DNA from: Saccharopolyspora indica
GTDB taxonomy: Bacteria > Actinomycetota > Actinomycetes > Mycobacteriales > Pseudonocardiaceae
Reading direction: 5' to 3'
Assembly (NCBI RefSeq): GCF_027853965.1
Contig: NZ_JAQGLB010000003.1
Span: 62,001-126,000, forward strand
Length of the DNA: 64,000 nt
The translations under genes and the position numbers were made by a program. A model generated the notes under the pieces. The model did not search any database. It saw only the letters and a program-made list of their open reading frames with translations, and was not told where the DNA came from. This document shows positions 35,743 to 44,687 of this stretch, piece by piece (the stretch's first letter is position 1; each line of letters starts with the position of its first letter).

Positions 35743-37143
35743 ATGACCGGAGAAGTCACGCCGCAAGCCGACACCAGCTACCGCCAAGACCTCTCCCGGT
35801 CGCTGAGCTTTCGAGAGAACATCCTGATCACGCTCTCCGCGGTGACACCGGCGTCGAGCGTGTTCATCATCGTGCCGTCGGTGATCCAGGGCGTCGCGGG
35901 CGCTTCGGCGGTCGCCTTCGCCATCGCCGCGGTGGTCGGCGTCGTGGTGGCGCTGTGCTACGCCGAGCTGTCCAGCGCCTTCCCCATCACCGGCGGCGAG
36001 TACGCGTTCGTCGCGCGGACCGTCGGCAAGGCCACCGGCTTCGCCCTGTACCTGCTGACCATCGTGGCGGGAATCCTGATCCTGGGCGTGATCGCGGGCG
36101 GCACCGGCAAGTACCTCGGCGTCGTCTGGTCCGCACTGGACGGGCACTGGGTGGGCGTGGTGGTCATCATCGCCACCGGCCTGATCGCGGTGCTGGGCAT
36201 CCGCACCAACGCCTGGGTGACCGGCGTCTTCCTGGTGCTCGAACTGCTCGCGTTGGCCGTGCTCGCCGTGCTCGGCTTCGTCAACGTCACCCAACCGGTC
36301 TCCATGCTGTGGACCGCGCAGACCGCCGGCCCCGGCGGCACCCTGACCGCGGCCTCGGCCGGACTGGTGGTCTCCTACACCGCGATCGCGATCTTCGCCT
36401 ACAACGGCTACGGCACCGCCGTCTACTACGCCGAGGAGACCCGCCAGGCCACCAGGACGATCGGGCGGGCGATCCTCTGGTCGCTGGCCATCACCGTGCT
36501 CGCCGAGCTCGTCCCGCTGGTCGCGGTGCTGCTGGGCACGCCGAGCATGCCGGGCCTGGTCGCCGCCGAATCGCCGATGAACTACTTCCTGCTGGCCCGC
36601 GGCGGAACGGCGCTGAACACGATCGTCAGCCTGGGCATCGCGATCGCGGTGATCAACGCGGTCATCGCGATCATGCTCCAGCTCGGCCGCAGCCTCTACT
36701 CCGCGGCCCGCGACCGATCCTGGCCCGACGCGATCAACCGCCCGCTGGCCTGGATCCACCCGCGCCTGCGCACCCCCGTGGTGGCGACCCTGACGGTGGC
36801 GACGCTCGGTGCGCTGGCCTACGCGCTGCTGCCGTTCGAGGTGCTGCTGCTCGGCTCCGGGGCCAGCCTGGTGATCACCTACGTGATGGTCGGCCTGGCG
36901 GCCCTTCTCGGCCGCCTGCGCGGCCGCACCCAGCGCGCGGTCTACCGCATGCCCGCCTGGCCGCTGCCCCCGCTGCTGGCCCTGGCGGCGATGGCGGTGG
37001 TCATCTACGAGAACCTGCGCAGCGACTGGATCCCGGTGGCGATCACCCTCGTCATCCTGGCCATCGGCTACGCCTACTACTACGCCTGCATCCGCCCCCG
37101 CCCCGACCGCTGGACCCTCCCCGACCCGGTCGACGAGGACTGA
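35743..37143 (+). CDS. APC-superfamily amino acid/polyamine permease
   Basis: 466 residues, about 12 membrane helices. Begins [30 protein letters not shown] and has [29 protein letters not shown], the APC consensus substrate loop, plus [28 protein letters not shown]. The ATG at 35743 has GAGGTG eight bases upstream. A proton-coupled uptake role for amino acids or small peptides fits the adjacent aminopeptidase. Its last 64 bp overlap the end of the converging SDR gene. Confidence 0.92.
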   Translation: MTGEVTPQADTSYRQDLSRSLSFRENILITLSAVTPASSVFIIVPSVIQGVAGASAVAFAIAAVVGVVVALCYAELSSAFPITGGEYAFVARTVGKATGFALYLLTIVAGILILGVIAGGTGKYLGVVWSALDGHWVGVVVIIATGLIAVLGIRTNAWVTGVFLVLELLALAVLAVLGFVNVTQPVSMLWTAQTAGPGGTLTAASAGLVVSYTAIAIFAYNGYGTAVYYAEETRQATRTIGRAILWSLAITVLAELVPLVAVLLGTPSMPGLVAAESPMNYFLLARGGTALNTIVSLGIAIAVINAVIAIMLQLGRSLYSAARDRSWPDAINRPLAWIHPRLRTPVVATLTVATLGALAYALLPFEVLLLGSGASLVITYVMVGLAALLGRLRGRTQRAVYRMPAWPLPPLLALAAMAVVIYENLRSDWIPVAITLVILAIGYAYYYACIRPRPDRWTLPDPVDED

Positions 37144-38099
37144 CCGCGAGGTGCCCGATCCGTCGGGAACGAGGTGCGGGTGAGGGTCTCGGAGAGCTGC
37201 CAGATTCGTTCGGCGTCGGGCTCGCTGCGGAGGCGGGAGTAGAGGGCCTGTTCGGCGGGTGCGCCGGAGAGGTGTCCGAGGCCGCTGGGGCCGTACAGGC
37301 GCTCGCCGCGCGCATTCGGCGAGGTCGCGGCGAACAGGGCCGGGAGCAGCGCGGTCTCGACCGTTCCGAAGAGGATGCCGCGAGCGGCGAGAGCGCGGAT
37401 GAGTCGCACGCCGGCGGTGTCTCGTGCCCGGCCGAGCTCGGGGCGTGCGGACAGGAGGCTGGTGGGGGCGACGCCGGGGTGGGCGAGGTTGCTGGTGATG
37501 CCCCAGCCCGCGGCCCGGCTGCGCCGGTCCAGTTCCAGGCCGAACAGGCCGAACGCGATCTTGGACTGGCTGTAGGCGTGTTGGCCCTGGTAGGAGCGCT
37601 CCCAGTTCAGGTCGTCCCAGTTGATGGCGTGCCGGTTGGCGGCGACGCTGATCTGCGAGGTCACGCGTGCGCGGCCCGCGCGCAGCAGGGGCAGCAGGTG
37701 GGCGACGAGGGCGAAGTGGCCCAGGTGGTTGCTGCCGAGTTGCAGCTCGAACCCGTCGGCGGTGGTCTGCCGGTCCGGCGGGGTCATCACGCCGGCGTTG
37801 TTGATGAGGATGTGGATCGGACGGTTCTCCTCGCGCAGCGCGGTGCCCAGCGCGGCGACCGAAGCCAGCGACGAGAGGTCGAGGTCGCGCAGGGACACCG
37901 CCGCTCCCGGGTGCTGCTGCTCGATCCTCGCGATCGCCGCTTCGCCCTTGCGGCGGTTGCGGACGGGCATGACGACCTCGGCACCGGCGGCGGCCAGGCG
38001 AGTCGCCAGGCCCAGACCGACCCCGTCGCTGGCGCCGGTGATGACGGCGAGCTTCCCGGAGAGGTCGGCGACGGTGATGTCCGGTCGGGTGCGTGCCAT
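37080..38099 (-). CDS. SDR-family oxidoreductase (retinol-dehydrogenase-like)
   Basis: 339 residues from ATG 38099 (AGGAGC upstream). [60 protein letters not shown] and YSQSKIA are all present; the Arg-Asn-Arg pair after beta-2 predicts NADP(H). The C-terminus runs ~30 residues beyond the usual end (ETLTRT), and this tail overlaps the 3' end of the APC gene on the other strand. It is divergent from an XRE regulator, an arrangement often seen for detoxifying reductases. Confidence 0.9.
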   Translation of the reverse strand: MARTRPDITVADLSGKLAVITGASDGVGLGLATRLAAAGAEVVMPVRNRRKGEAAIARIEQQHPGAAVSLRDLDLSSLASVAALGTALREENRPIHILINNAGVMTPPDRQTTADGFELQLGSNHLGHFALVAHLLPLLRAGRARVTSQISVAANRHAINWDDLNWERSYQGQHAYSQSKIAFGLFGLELDRRSRAAGWGITSNLAHPGVAPTSLLSARPELGRARDTAGVRLIRALAARGILFGTVETALLPALFAATSPNARGERLYGPSGLGHLSGAPAEQALYSRLRSEPDAERIWQLSETLTRTSFPTDRAPRGQSSSTGSGRVQRSGRGRMQA

Positions 38100-38268
38100 G
38101 TGCTGCTCCTGGTTGCGCTGGAAGGTGACCCCAGGCTGCGCCCGTTCCGCGGGGACATCCACGGCCTCCCGATCCCAGGCTGGCCGCGAAGGGGGGATCG
38201 ACGATCCGAGGCAGCCGTCCGGCGCCGGTGGCAGGATGAACGGCTCCGGTACCGGGGAGGAAGCAGCC

Positions 38269-39108
38269 GTGATCGATCGAGCCGGGCTCGCCGCGTTCCT
38301 GCGGCACCGCCGGGAGTCGCTCCAGCCCGAGGACGTCGGCCTCCCGCGCGGGCAACGGCGCAGGACCACCGGGCTGCGCCGCGAGGAAGTCGCCGCGCTC
38401 TGCCACATCTCCGCCGACTACTACAGCCGGCTGGAACGGGAGCGCGGGCCGCACCCGTCCGAGCAGATGATCGCCTCGATCGCGCAGGGCCTGCACCTGT
38501 CCCTCGACGAACGCGACCACCTGTTCCGCCTCGCCGGGCACAACCCGCCCGCGAGGGACGCGACCAGCGAGCACATCGGCCCCGGTCTGCTCCGCATCTT
38601 CGACCGGCTCGCCGACACCCCCGCCGAGATCGTCACCGAGCTCGGCGAGACGCTCCGGCAGACCCCGCTCGGCGTCGCGCTCACCGGCGACACCACCCGC
38701 TACACCGGCCCGGCCCGCAGCATCGGCTACCGGTGGTTCACCGACCCGGCCACCCGGGCCCGGTACCACCCCGGCGACCACGCGCTGCACTCCCGCGTCT
38801 TCGCCGCCGGGCTGCGCGAGCTGGTCACGCTCCGCGGACCCGGATCGCGGGCCGCGCACCTCATGGAACTCCTGCTCGCCCAGAGCGAGGAGTTCCGCAC
38901 CGTCTGGAACGAACACGAGATCGGCATCGGCCACAACGGCATCAAGCGCTACGCGCACCCGGAAGTCGGTGCTCTGGAACTGCACTGCCAGACGCTCCTC
39001 GACCCCGACCAGTCGCACGTGCTCCTCGTCTACACCGCCGCCCCCGGCAGCGAGAGCTACGAGAAGTTGCAGCTCCTCTCCGTCATCGCTCCCGCCGACG
39101 AGAACTGA
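38269..39108 (+). CDS. XRE regulator with MmyB-like ligand domain
   Basis: 279 residues from GTG 38269 with GGGGAGGAAG upstream. N-terminal XRE domain [66 protein letters not shown], then the MmyB-like PAS-type ligand domain ([46 protein letters not shown]...). Such proteins bind fatty-acid-like ligands and usually control the divergent SDR gene, which is exactly the neighbour here. Confidence 0.92.
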   Translation: MIDRAGLAAFLRHRRESLQPEDVGLPRGQRRRTTGLRREEVAALCHISADYYSRLERERGPHPSEQMIASIAQGLHLSLDERDHLFRLAGHNPPARDATSEHIGPGLLRIFDRLADTPAEIVTELGETLRQTPLGVALTGDTTRYTGPARSIGYRWFTDPATRARYHPGDHALHSRVFAAGLRELVTLRGPGSRAAHLMELLLAQSEEFRTVWNEHEIGIGHNGIKRYAHPEVGALELHCQTLLDPDQSHVLLVYTAAPGSESYEKLQLLSVIAPADEN

Positions 39109-39183
39109 TCTGACAGCGGCGTGGGAGCGATCTGGCAGCGAAGCGGTGCAAGCTCGGCGGCTCCGGATCAAGGAGGTAGTCGG

Positions 39184-39780
39184 ATGATGTTCGTCGAGCT
39201 GTTCGCCCCCAAGGGCGCGCTCAGCGCCGATCAGCGGCGGCAGGTGGCCGAGACGCTGGGCTCTCCGGACGAGTTCGTTCCCGACGCGGAGCGGCACGCC
39301 GGGATCACCGGGGTGTTCGGGTCGTTGTTCCACGTGGTGGTGCACGAACCGGAGTTGTGGGTCGCGGGCGGCCGGGTGCTCGAACCGGGCGGGCCCGCGC
39401 AGTACGTGGTCCGGGTGCACGTGCCGGGGCCGTGGCGCAAGGAGATGAGCGAGTTCATCATCTCCTGGGCGACGAAGGCGCTGGCGACCGTCACCGGTGA
39501 TGCGCGGCCCTATCAGGAGCCGGTCGTTCAGGTGCACGTGCTCGGCGTTCCCGAGGGCGGGATCGGGCTGTTCGGGGAGGTGACGAGATCGGCGCGGATC
39601 GTCGAGATGATGAGCGAGCCCTACCGGGCGGATCTGGCCGCGGGCAAGGCCGTCGAGGATCCGCTGTGCGGAGTGATCGTGCCGCTGGACGATGGCGCGA
39701 TCACATTGGAGGTCGACGGTCGGGTGCACGCCTTCTGCTGCGCGGGGTGCCGCGACCAGTTCGCCGCGAAGCTGGGCTGA
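39184..39780 (+). CDS. Tautomerase-like protein with YHS/TRASH-type Cys motif
   Basis: 198 residues; AAGGAGGT precedes ATG 39184. The N-terminal half (MFVELFAPKGALSADQRRQVAETLG... VVVHEPELWVAGGRVLEPGGPAQYVVRVHVPGPWRKEMSEFIISWATKAL) looks like a tautomerase/MIF-type fold without the usual Pro-1 directly after Met. The C-terminal ~45 residues (EDPLCGVIVPLDDGAITLEVDGRVHAFCCAGCRDQFAAKLG) resemble a YHS/TRASH metal-binding motif: DPLCG, a beta hairpin, then FCCAGCRDQFA. A metal-sensing or metal-binding role is inferred. It ends one base before the converging AfsR-type gene. Confidence 0.75.
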   Translation: MMFVELFAPKGALSADQRRQVAETLGSPDEFVPDAERHAGITGVFGSLFHVVVHEPELWVAGGRVLEPGGPAQYVVRVHVPGPWRKEMSEFIISWATKALATVTGDARPYQEPVVQVHVLGVPEGGIGLFGEVTRSARIVEMMSEPYRADLAAGKAVEDPLCGVIVPLDDGAITLEVDGRVHAFCCAGCRDQFAAKLG

Positions 39781-39781
39781 G

Positions 39782-42727
39782 TCACCACCGCTGGAGCAGC
39801 TCCAGCGCGTCGGCGGTGGCCAGTTCGCGGCCCTGGTCGTAGGCGGTCCGGTGGTCCCGCGGCCCCAGGACCTCCTGGAGGTCGCGGGTCAGCCGTGCGA
39901 CGTCCGGGTCGTGCGCGTCGGGGCCACCGCGCACGACGCACGCGGCGCCGAGGAGCGCTGCGGCCCGGTGCGGTTCACCCTGGCGCAGCAGCAGGTCCGC
40001 CTTGCCCACGCCCACCTTGGCCACCATGGGCGGGTCGGGCATCGCGGCGGCCATCGACAGCGCCGCGTCCAGCCTGCTCTCGGCCAGGTCGTGATCGCCT
40101 CGGGCGGTGGCGAGGAATCCCGTTCCGCTCAGGTGCAGGATCTGGAACGGCCGGCTCTCCGGCGTGGCCTGCTCCTCGGCGAGCCGGAGCAGGTCCGCGG
40201 CCTGCTCCAGGTCGCCGGACTGGCGCGCGAGATCGGCCAGCGCCAGGCGGGCGAGCGCGACGTGGTGCGCTGATCGCGCTTCGGCGATGATCTCCAGCAG
40301 TTCCGCTCGGGCCGTGGCGGCCTCGCCCGCGCTGATCCGGATTCCCGCCAGCCAGACCCGTTGGCCGTCGTCGCCGAGTTCCCGGGCCAGCGCGCGCGAG
40401 GTGTCCAGGGCGGCGATGGCGTCCTCCACCGAGCCTGCCGCGGTGTGGGCGGAGGCCAGCGACATCAGCACCAGGGCCTGTCCCCAGACATCGCCCGACG
40501 CCTCGAAATCCGCCGCTGCCGAGACCAAGTCCTGGATCCCGTTGGGCATGTCGCTGGTGAAGCCGTGCAGGAAAGCCCGTGCGAGCCACAACATCGCGCG
40601 GGTCCACGGATCGGCTCGGGCCAAGTGCGGTTCGGTCGCCGCCAAGCCCGCGGCGATGTCGCCGTCGGCCAGCGCGATCAGCGCGTCGACCAGCGGCTCG
40701 TCAGCTTGCCGCGAGCCTTCGACGTCGGCTCTGGCCTCGGCGAGCTGTCCGGTGAACATGGCGTTGAGCAGGTACCAGGTGGTCGTCCGAGCATCGCCGG
40801 AACCGGTGCGCAGCAGCGCGCCCAACCGCTGCACGGCTTCGGCGTGATCACCGTGGACGAGCCAGAAGTGCCCGAGCACCGCACCGAGCCGGGCTGCGGT
40901 GTCGGAAGCACCGCTGTCGGAGGCGAAGCGCAGCGCCGCGGTGAGGTTGTCGCGGTCGCCTGCCAGCCGCTCCACCCAGCGCACCTGACCGGATCCGCGC
41001 AGCTGCGGCTCGGCTAGTTCGGCCAAGGCCAGGAAGCACTCGGCGTGCCGTTCTCGCGCGCGATCCAGGCGATCGGTCTCCCGCAGCCGCTCGACGCCGT
41101 AAGCCCGGATCGTGTCGAGCATGCGGTAGCGCTCGCCGGACAGCTGCAGCAACGACTTGTCCACGAGCGAGTCGACCGTCTCCCCCGCGATCCCCGCCCG
41201 CTCGGCCCCGTCCGCCCCGAAACCGCCCGAGAACACCGAAAGTCGTTCCAGCGCCTCGCGTTCGACGTCGGTGAGCAGCTCCCAGCTCCAGGCCACGACG
41301 GCGCGCAGGGTGCGGTGCCTGGGCATCGCGGTGCGGCTGCCGCCGGTCAGCAGCCTGAACCGGTCCGCCAGCCGGGCGACCAGGTGGGCGAAGGACATCG
41401 TCCGCAGGCGGGCGGCGGCGAGCTCGATCGCCAGCGGCAGCCCGTCGAGCCGCAGGCAGATCTCGGCCACCTCGTCGGTGGCGGCGAAGCCGGGGTTCGC
41501 CGCGCGCGCCCGATCGGTGAACAGGCGGACGGCTGCGTCCTGGTCGAGCGGATGGACCGGGAAGCGCACTTCACCGGTGATGCCCAGCGGTTCGCGGCTG
41601 GTGGCCAGCACCCGCAACCGCGGGCAGCGGCGGAGCAGCTCGTGCGCCACCGCCGCGGCGGAATCGATGACGTGCTCGCAGTTGTCCAGCACCAGCACCG
41701 ATTCCGCGGCGGCCACCGCTTCGACCAGCCGCGAGACGATGTCGCCCGCTCCTCGCACGCCGATGGCCGCGGCGATGGCGTGCGGCACGTCCGCCGGGTC
41801 GGCCGCCTGGTCCAGTTCGGCCAGCCACACGGTGCCGGTCGACCGGGCCGCCACCGCCGTGGCGAGCCGGGTCTTGCCCACGCCACCGGGTCCGACCAGC
41901 GTCACCAGCCGGTCCTGCCGGAGGTGCTCTTCCACGGCGGAGCACTCCTCGGCGCGGCCGACGAAGCTGGTCAGCTCCGCGGGGAGGGCGGAGCGCGGGA
42001 GTTCGCCGCGCAGCAGGCCCAGGTGCAGTTCCCGCAGCTCCGGTCCGGGATCGCTGCCGAGCTCGTCGGCCAGCAGCGCGCGGTAGGCCTCGTAAGCCGC
42101 GAGCGCCTCCGCCTGCCTGCCCTGCCGGTCCAGCGCGGTGAGCAGCAGAACGCGCAGCCGCTCCCGCAGCGGGTGGGCGGCGATGAGCACTTCCAGTTCG
42201 GCCACCGCTTCCGGCCGGTGCGCTCCGGACATCAGCTCCGCGTCGATCCGGTCTTCCACGGCGCTGAGCCGCAACTCACCGAGCCGCATGGTTTCCGCTG
42301 CGGCGTAAGGCGCCGCGGGCACGTCCGAGAAGGGATCGCCCCGCCACAGCTCCAGCGCCGCGCGCAAGGTCTCAGCAGCAGGCCGGCGATCGCGCAGCGC
42401 GCGGCGGCCTTCCGCGACCAGTTCTTCGAACCGCAGCAGGTCGACCTGCGCGGGCCCGAGTTCGAGCAGGTAGCCCATCGCGACCGACCGCAGCGCGGAC
42501 CGGTCCGGCAACGCCCGCCGCAGCCGCGCGACCAGCGATTGCAGTGCGTGCGCCGGGTTCTCCGGCGTGCTCTCGGGCCACACCGCCTCCGTCAGGGCCT
42601 CCACCGGGACCGCGCGCCCGGCGTCCACGGCGAGCCGGGCCAGCAGCGCGCGCAGCCGCAGACCACCGATCTCGACCGGTTCACCGCCGGAAATCACCTG
42701 CAGCGGCCCCAGGACACCGATCCACAT
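39782..42727 (-). CDS. AfsR/SARP-type regulator with BTAD and NB-ARC domains
   Basis: 981 residues. Residues ~1-90 are the OmpR-like winged helix (IGVLGPLQVISGGEPVEIGGLRLRALLARLAVDAGRAVPVEALTEAVWP), ~95-240 the BTAD, and ~250-530 an NB-ARC ATPase with P-loop GPGGVGKTRLA (~278-288), Walker B VLVLDNCEHV and LPLAIELAAARLR. The rest is TPR-like helical repeat. Members activate secondary metabolism or stress genes after a signal opens the NB-ARC switch. No biosynthetic cluster is adjacent; the divergent methyltransferase gene at 42823 is the nearest possible target. Start ATG 42727 has only a weak ribosome site. Confidence 0.93.
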   Translation of the reverse strand: MWIGVLGPLQVISGGEPVEIGGLRLRALLARLAVDAGRAVPVEALTEAVWPESTPENPAHALQSLVARLRRALPDRSALRSVAMGYLLELGPAQVDLLRFEELVAEGRRALRDRRPAAETLRAALELWRGDPFSDVPAAPYAAAETMRLGELRLSAVEDRIDAELMSGAHRPEAVAELEVLIAAHPLRERLRVLLLTALDRQGRQAEALAAYEAYRALLADELGSDPGPELRELHLGLLRGELPRSALPAELTSFVGRAEECSAVEEHLRQDRLVTLVGPGGVGKTRLATAVAARSTGTVWLAELDQAADPADVPHAIAAAIGVRGAGDIVSRLVEAVAAAESVLVLDNCEHVIDSAAAVAHELLRRCPRLRVLATSREPLGITGEVRFPVHPLDQDAAVRLFTDRARAANPGFAATDEVAEICLRLDGLPLAIELAAARLRTMSFAHLVARLADRFRLLTGGSRTAMPRHRTLRAVVAWSWELLTDVEREALERLSVFSGGFGADGAERAGIAGETVDSLVDKSLLQLSGERYRMLDTIRAYGVERLRETDRLDRARERHAECFLALAELAEPQLRGSGQVRWVERLAGDRDNLTAALRFASDSGASDTAARLGAVLGHFWLVHGDHAEAVQRLGALLRTGSGDARTTTWYLLNAMFTGQLAEARADVEGSRQADEPLVDALIALADGDIAAGLAATEPHLARADPWTRAMLWLARAFLHGFTSDMPNGIQDLVSAAADFEASGDVWGQALVLMSLASAHTAAGSVEDAIAALDTSRALARELGDDGQRVWLAGIRISAGEAATARAELLEIIAEARSAHHVALARLALADLARQSGDLEQAADLLRLAEEQATPESRPFQILHLSGTGFLATARGDHDLAESRLDAALSMAAAMPDPPMVAKVGVGKADLLLRQGEPHRAAALLGAACVVRGGPDAHDPDVARLTRDLQEVLGPRDHRTAYDQGRELATADALELLQRW

Positions 42728-42822
42728 CCCACCACTGTGCCACCGCCGTGACAGCGGCGTGCGAGGCCGGTGGCAGAGCGTCCCGGCACTCTCGGCCACC
42801 CCGAGCGGAAACGGAGAACACC

Positions 42823-43662
42823 TTGCTGGAGCACATCGCCAACCACGAGCAGTACCGGACCTGGAACGGCCAGGACGGCCACCACTGGGCCGATCACCAC
42901 CAGCGCTACGACGCGATGGCGGGCGGTTTCGCCGGACGCCTCCTCGACGCGGCGGCGATCGTCGAAGACGACCGCGTGCTCGACATCGGTTGCGGCACCG
43001 GGCTGACGACCCGGGTCGCCGCGCTGCGAGCGCATCGCGGACGGGCCGTCGGCGTCGACCTCTCCGCACCGATGCTCGACCGCGCACGTCGCAGCGCGGC
43101 CGCCGAGGGCATCGGCAACGTGCACTTCGAACAGGCCGACGCCCAGGTCCACCCGTTCCCGCAGCGGGACTTCGACGTGGTGATCAGCCAGGCGGGCGTG
43201 ATGTTCTTCGCCGATCCCGCCGCGGCGTTCACCAACATCGGCCGCGCGCTGCGCACCGGAGGCCGGTTGGCCTTCGTCTGCCACCGGGACCCCGCCGAGG
43301 AGGTTCAGGCTCTCTTCGCCGCGCTGGCAGCGCACCTCCCGATGCCGGAGATGCAGGATCACGCGCCCGGTGTGGTGGACTTCGCCGATCCCGAGCACGT
43401 CCGCGCCGTGCTCACCGCCGCCGGCTTCGACCGGACGGCCGTCACCGGGATCGAGGTCCCGAGCGTCGTCGGCGCGAACGCCGCTGAGGCCGCGGACTTC
43501 CTGCTCGCCGGGCAGCTGAGCTCGATGACCCGCAACGCGGCCCCGCGCGCCGTCGACGACGCGCGGCAGGCGGTCATCCAGGTGCTCCTCGACTGCGAGA
43601 GAGGAGGCGTCGTGCGACTTCCCGCTCGCGGTTGGCTGGTCACGGCGCGGACGTCGGGGTGA
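42823..43662 (+). CDS. Class I SAM-dependent methyltransferase
   Basis: 279 residues. The family start HIANHEQYRTWNGQDGHHWADHHQRYDAM and motif I VLDIGCGTGLTTRVA are clear, with DLSAPMLDRARRSAAAEGIGNVHFEQADAQ and VVISQAGVMFFADPAAAFTNIGRALRTGGRLAFV. Acceptor unknown. The probable start is TTG 42823 preceded by CGGAG; no ATG or GTG is suitably placed. Divergent from the AfsR-type regulator, 95 bp apart. Confidence 0.87.
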   Translation: MLEHIANHEQYRTWNGQDGHHWADHHQRYDAMAGGFAGRLLDAAAIVEDDRVLDIGCGTGLTTRVAALRAHRGRAVGVDLSAPMLDRARRSAAAEGIGNVHFEQADAQVHPFPQRDFDVVISQAGVMFFADPAAAFTNIGRALRTGGRLAFVCHRDPAEEVQALFAALAAHLPMPEMQDHAPGVVDFADPEHVRAVLTAAGFDRTAVTGIEVPSVVGANAAEAADFLLAGQLSSMTRNAAPRAVDDARQAVIQVLLDCERGGVVRLPARGWLVTARTSG

Positions 43663-43690
43663 GCGACCATCCACTTCGGATCAGGTGCGA

Positions 43691-44614
43691 TCACCGCAGG
43701 CGTGATGGCGGGAGCAGCGTTGCTGCCGTGGCGCTGATCGCGTCGAGGGACGCTGCCACCGCCGGGTGGTCTCGTCGGCCGAGGCGGGTCGCCGCCGTGA
43801 TCCGGCGGGCCGGGACCGGTTCTCCGTGCAGGGGCAGGCGGACGACCGGCCAGTCGTCGTGCAGGCGGGCGAGGCGGGGCACCAGGATGATGCCGAAGCC
43901 GTGGGCCACCAGGGCCGCACCGGTGTCCCACTCGTTGGCGTAGTGGGCGATGTTCGGCGTGAAACCCGCTGCCATGCAGGCAGTTCGGACGAGATCGTGG
44001 TAGGCGCCGCCGGGCAGCGCCACGATCCACGGCTCGTCGGCGGCGTCGGCGAGGGTGACCGCGCGGAGTTCCGTCAAGCGGTGCCGCGCGGGCACCACCA
44101 GGTCCAGCGGGTCGTCCAGCAGCGGCTGCTGGTCGAAGCGCTCGTCGGCGGTGGACGGCGTGTCCGCCGAGTTGATCACCAGCGCGAGGTCCGCCTCGCC
44201 CGCCAGCAGCAGGTCGAAGCACCGGGCCGGTTCGGCTTCGATCACCCGCACCCGCAGGCCCGGGTGGCGCTCGCGCAGCGCCGCGGCGGCGGGCGGCAGC
44301 AGGTTCGTCGCGGCCGTGGAGAAACCGCACAGCGTGAACGAGCCGCTGGGTTCCTCGGAGAGCGACGCGAGCTCGGCACAGGCGCGTTCGGCCTGGGCCT
44401 GCAAGGCCTCCACGTGCCGCAGCAGAGCCCGGGCCGCCGCGGTCAGCTGGATGCCGCGACCGCGCTGAGCCACCAGCTCGACGTCGAGCTCCTCGGCCAG
44501 CTGCCGGAGCTGGTAGGAGACCGCGGACGGGGTGTAGTGCAGCGCCGCGGCAGCGGCGGTGACCGTGCCGTGGTGGGCCACCAGCTGGAGCACCTTGAGC
44601 CTCGGGTCGATCAT
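43691..44614 (-). CDS. LysR-family regulator divergent from an MFS exporter
   Basis: 307 residues. Helix-turn-helix LKVLQLVAHHGTVTAAAAALHYTPSAVSYQLRQLAEELDVELVAQRGRG and a full substrate-binding domain (GSFTLCGFSTAATNLLPPAAAALRERHPGLRVRVIEAEPARCFDLLLAGEADLALV). The 73-bp gap to the divergent MFS gene must hold both promoters; it contains AACC-N9-GGTT (44617-44633), compatible with a LysR box. It likely activates that transporter in response to its substrate. Confidence 0.92.
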   Translation of the reverse strand: MIDPRLKVLQLVAHHGTVTAAAAALHYTPSAVSYQLRQLAEELDVELVAQRGRGIQLTAAARALLRHVEALQAQAERACAELASLSEEPSGSFTLCGFSTAATNLLPPAAAALRERHPGLRVRVIEAEPARCFDLLLAGEADLALVINSADTPSTADERFDQQPLLDDPLDLVVPARHRLTELRAVTLADAADEPWIVALPGGAYHDLVRTACMAAGFTPNIAHYANEWDTGAALVAHGFGIILVPRLARLHDDWPVVRLPLHGEPVPARRITAATRLGRRDHPAVAASLDAISATAATLLPPSRLR

Positions 44615-44687
44615 TCAACCATTTTGCACGGTTCTGTCGAAGATCGTTTGATTTTCTTTCCGAGTCGGAGCGGCCAACCTGGGAGGC
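44615..44687. promoter_or_regulatory. Divergent LysR/MFS promoter region
   Basis: 73 bp, unusually A/T-rich for this DNA (ATCGTTTGATTTTCTTTCC). It contains an AACC-N9-GGTT inverted repeat near the LysR start. No consensus promoter boxes can be assigned securely. Confidence 0.35.

Noticed and set aside
33865..39729. A very long open frame on the minus strand (about 1950 codons) spanning several genes
   Set aside because: Only its end is a real gene (the P1 peptidase). The remainder is Arg/Gly/Pro-rich shadow text opposite or across well-recognised genes, a usual effect of high GC.
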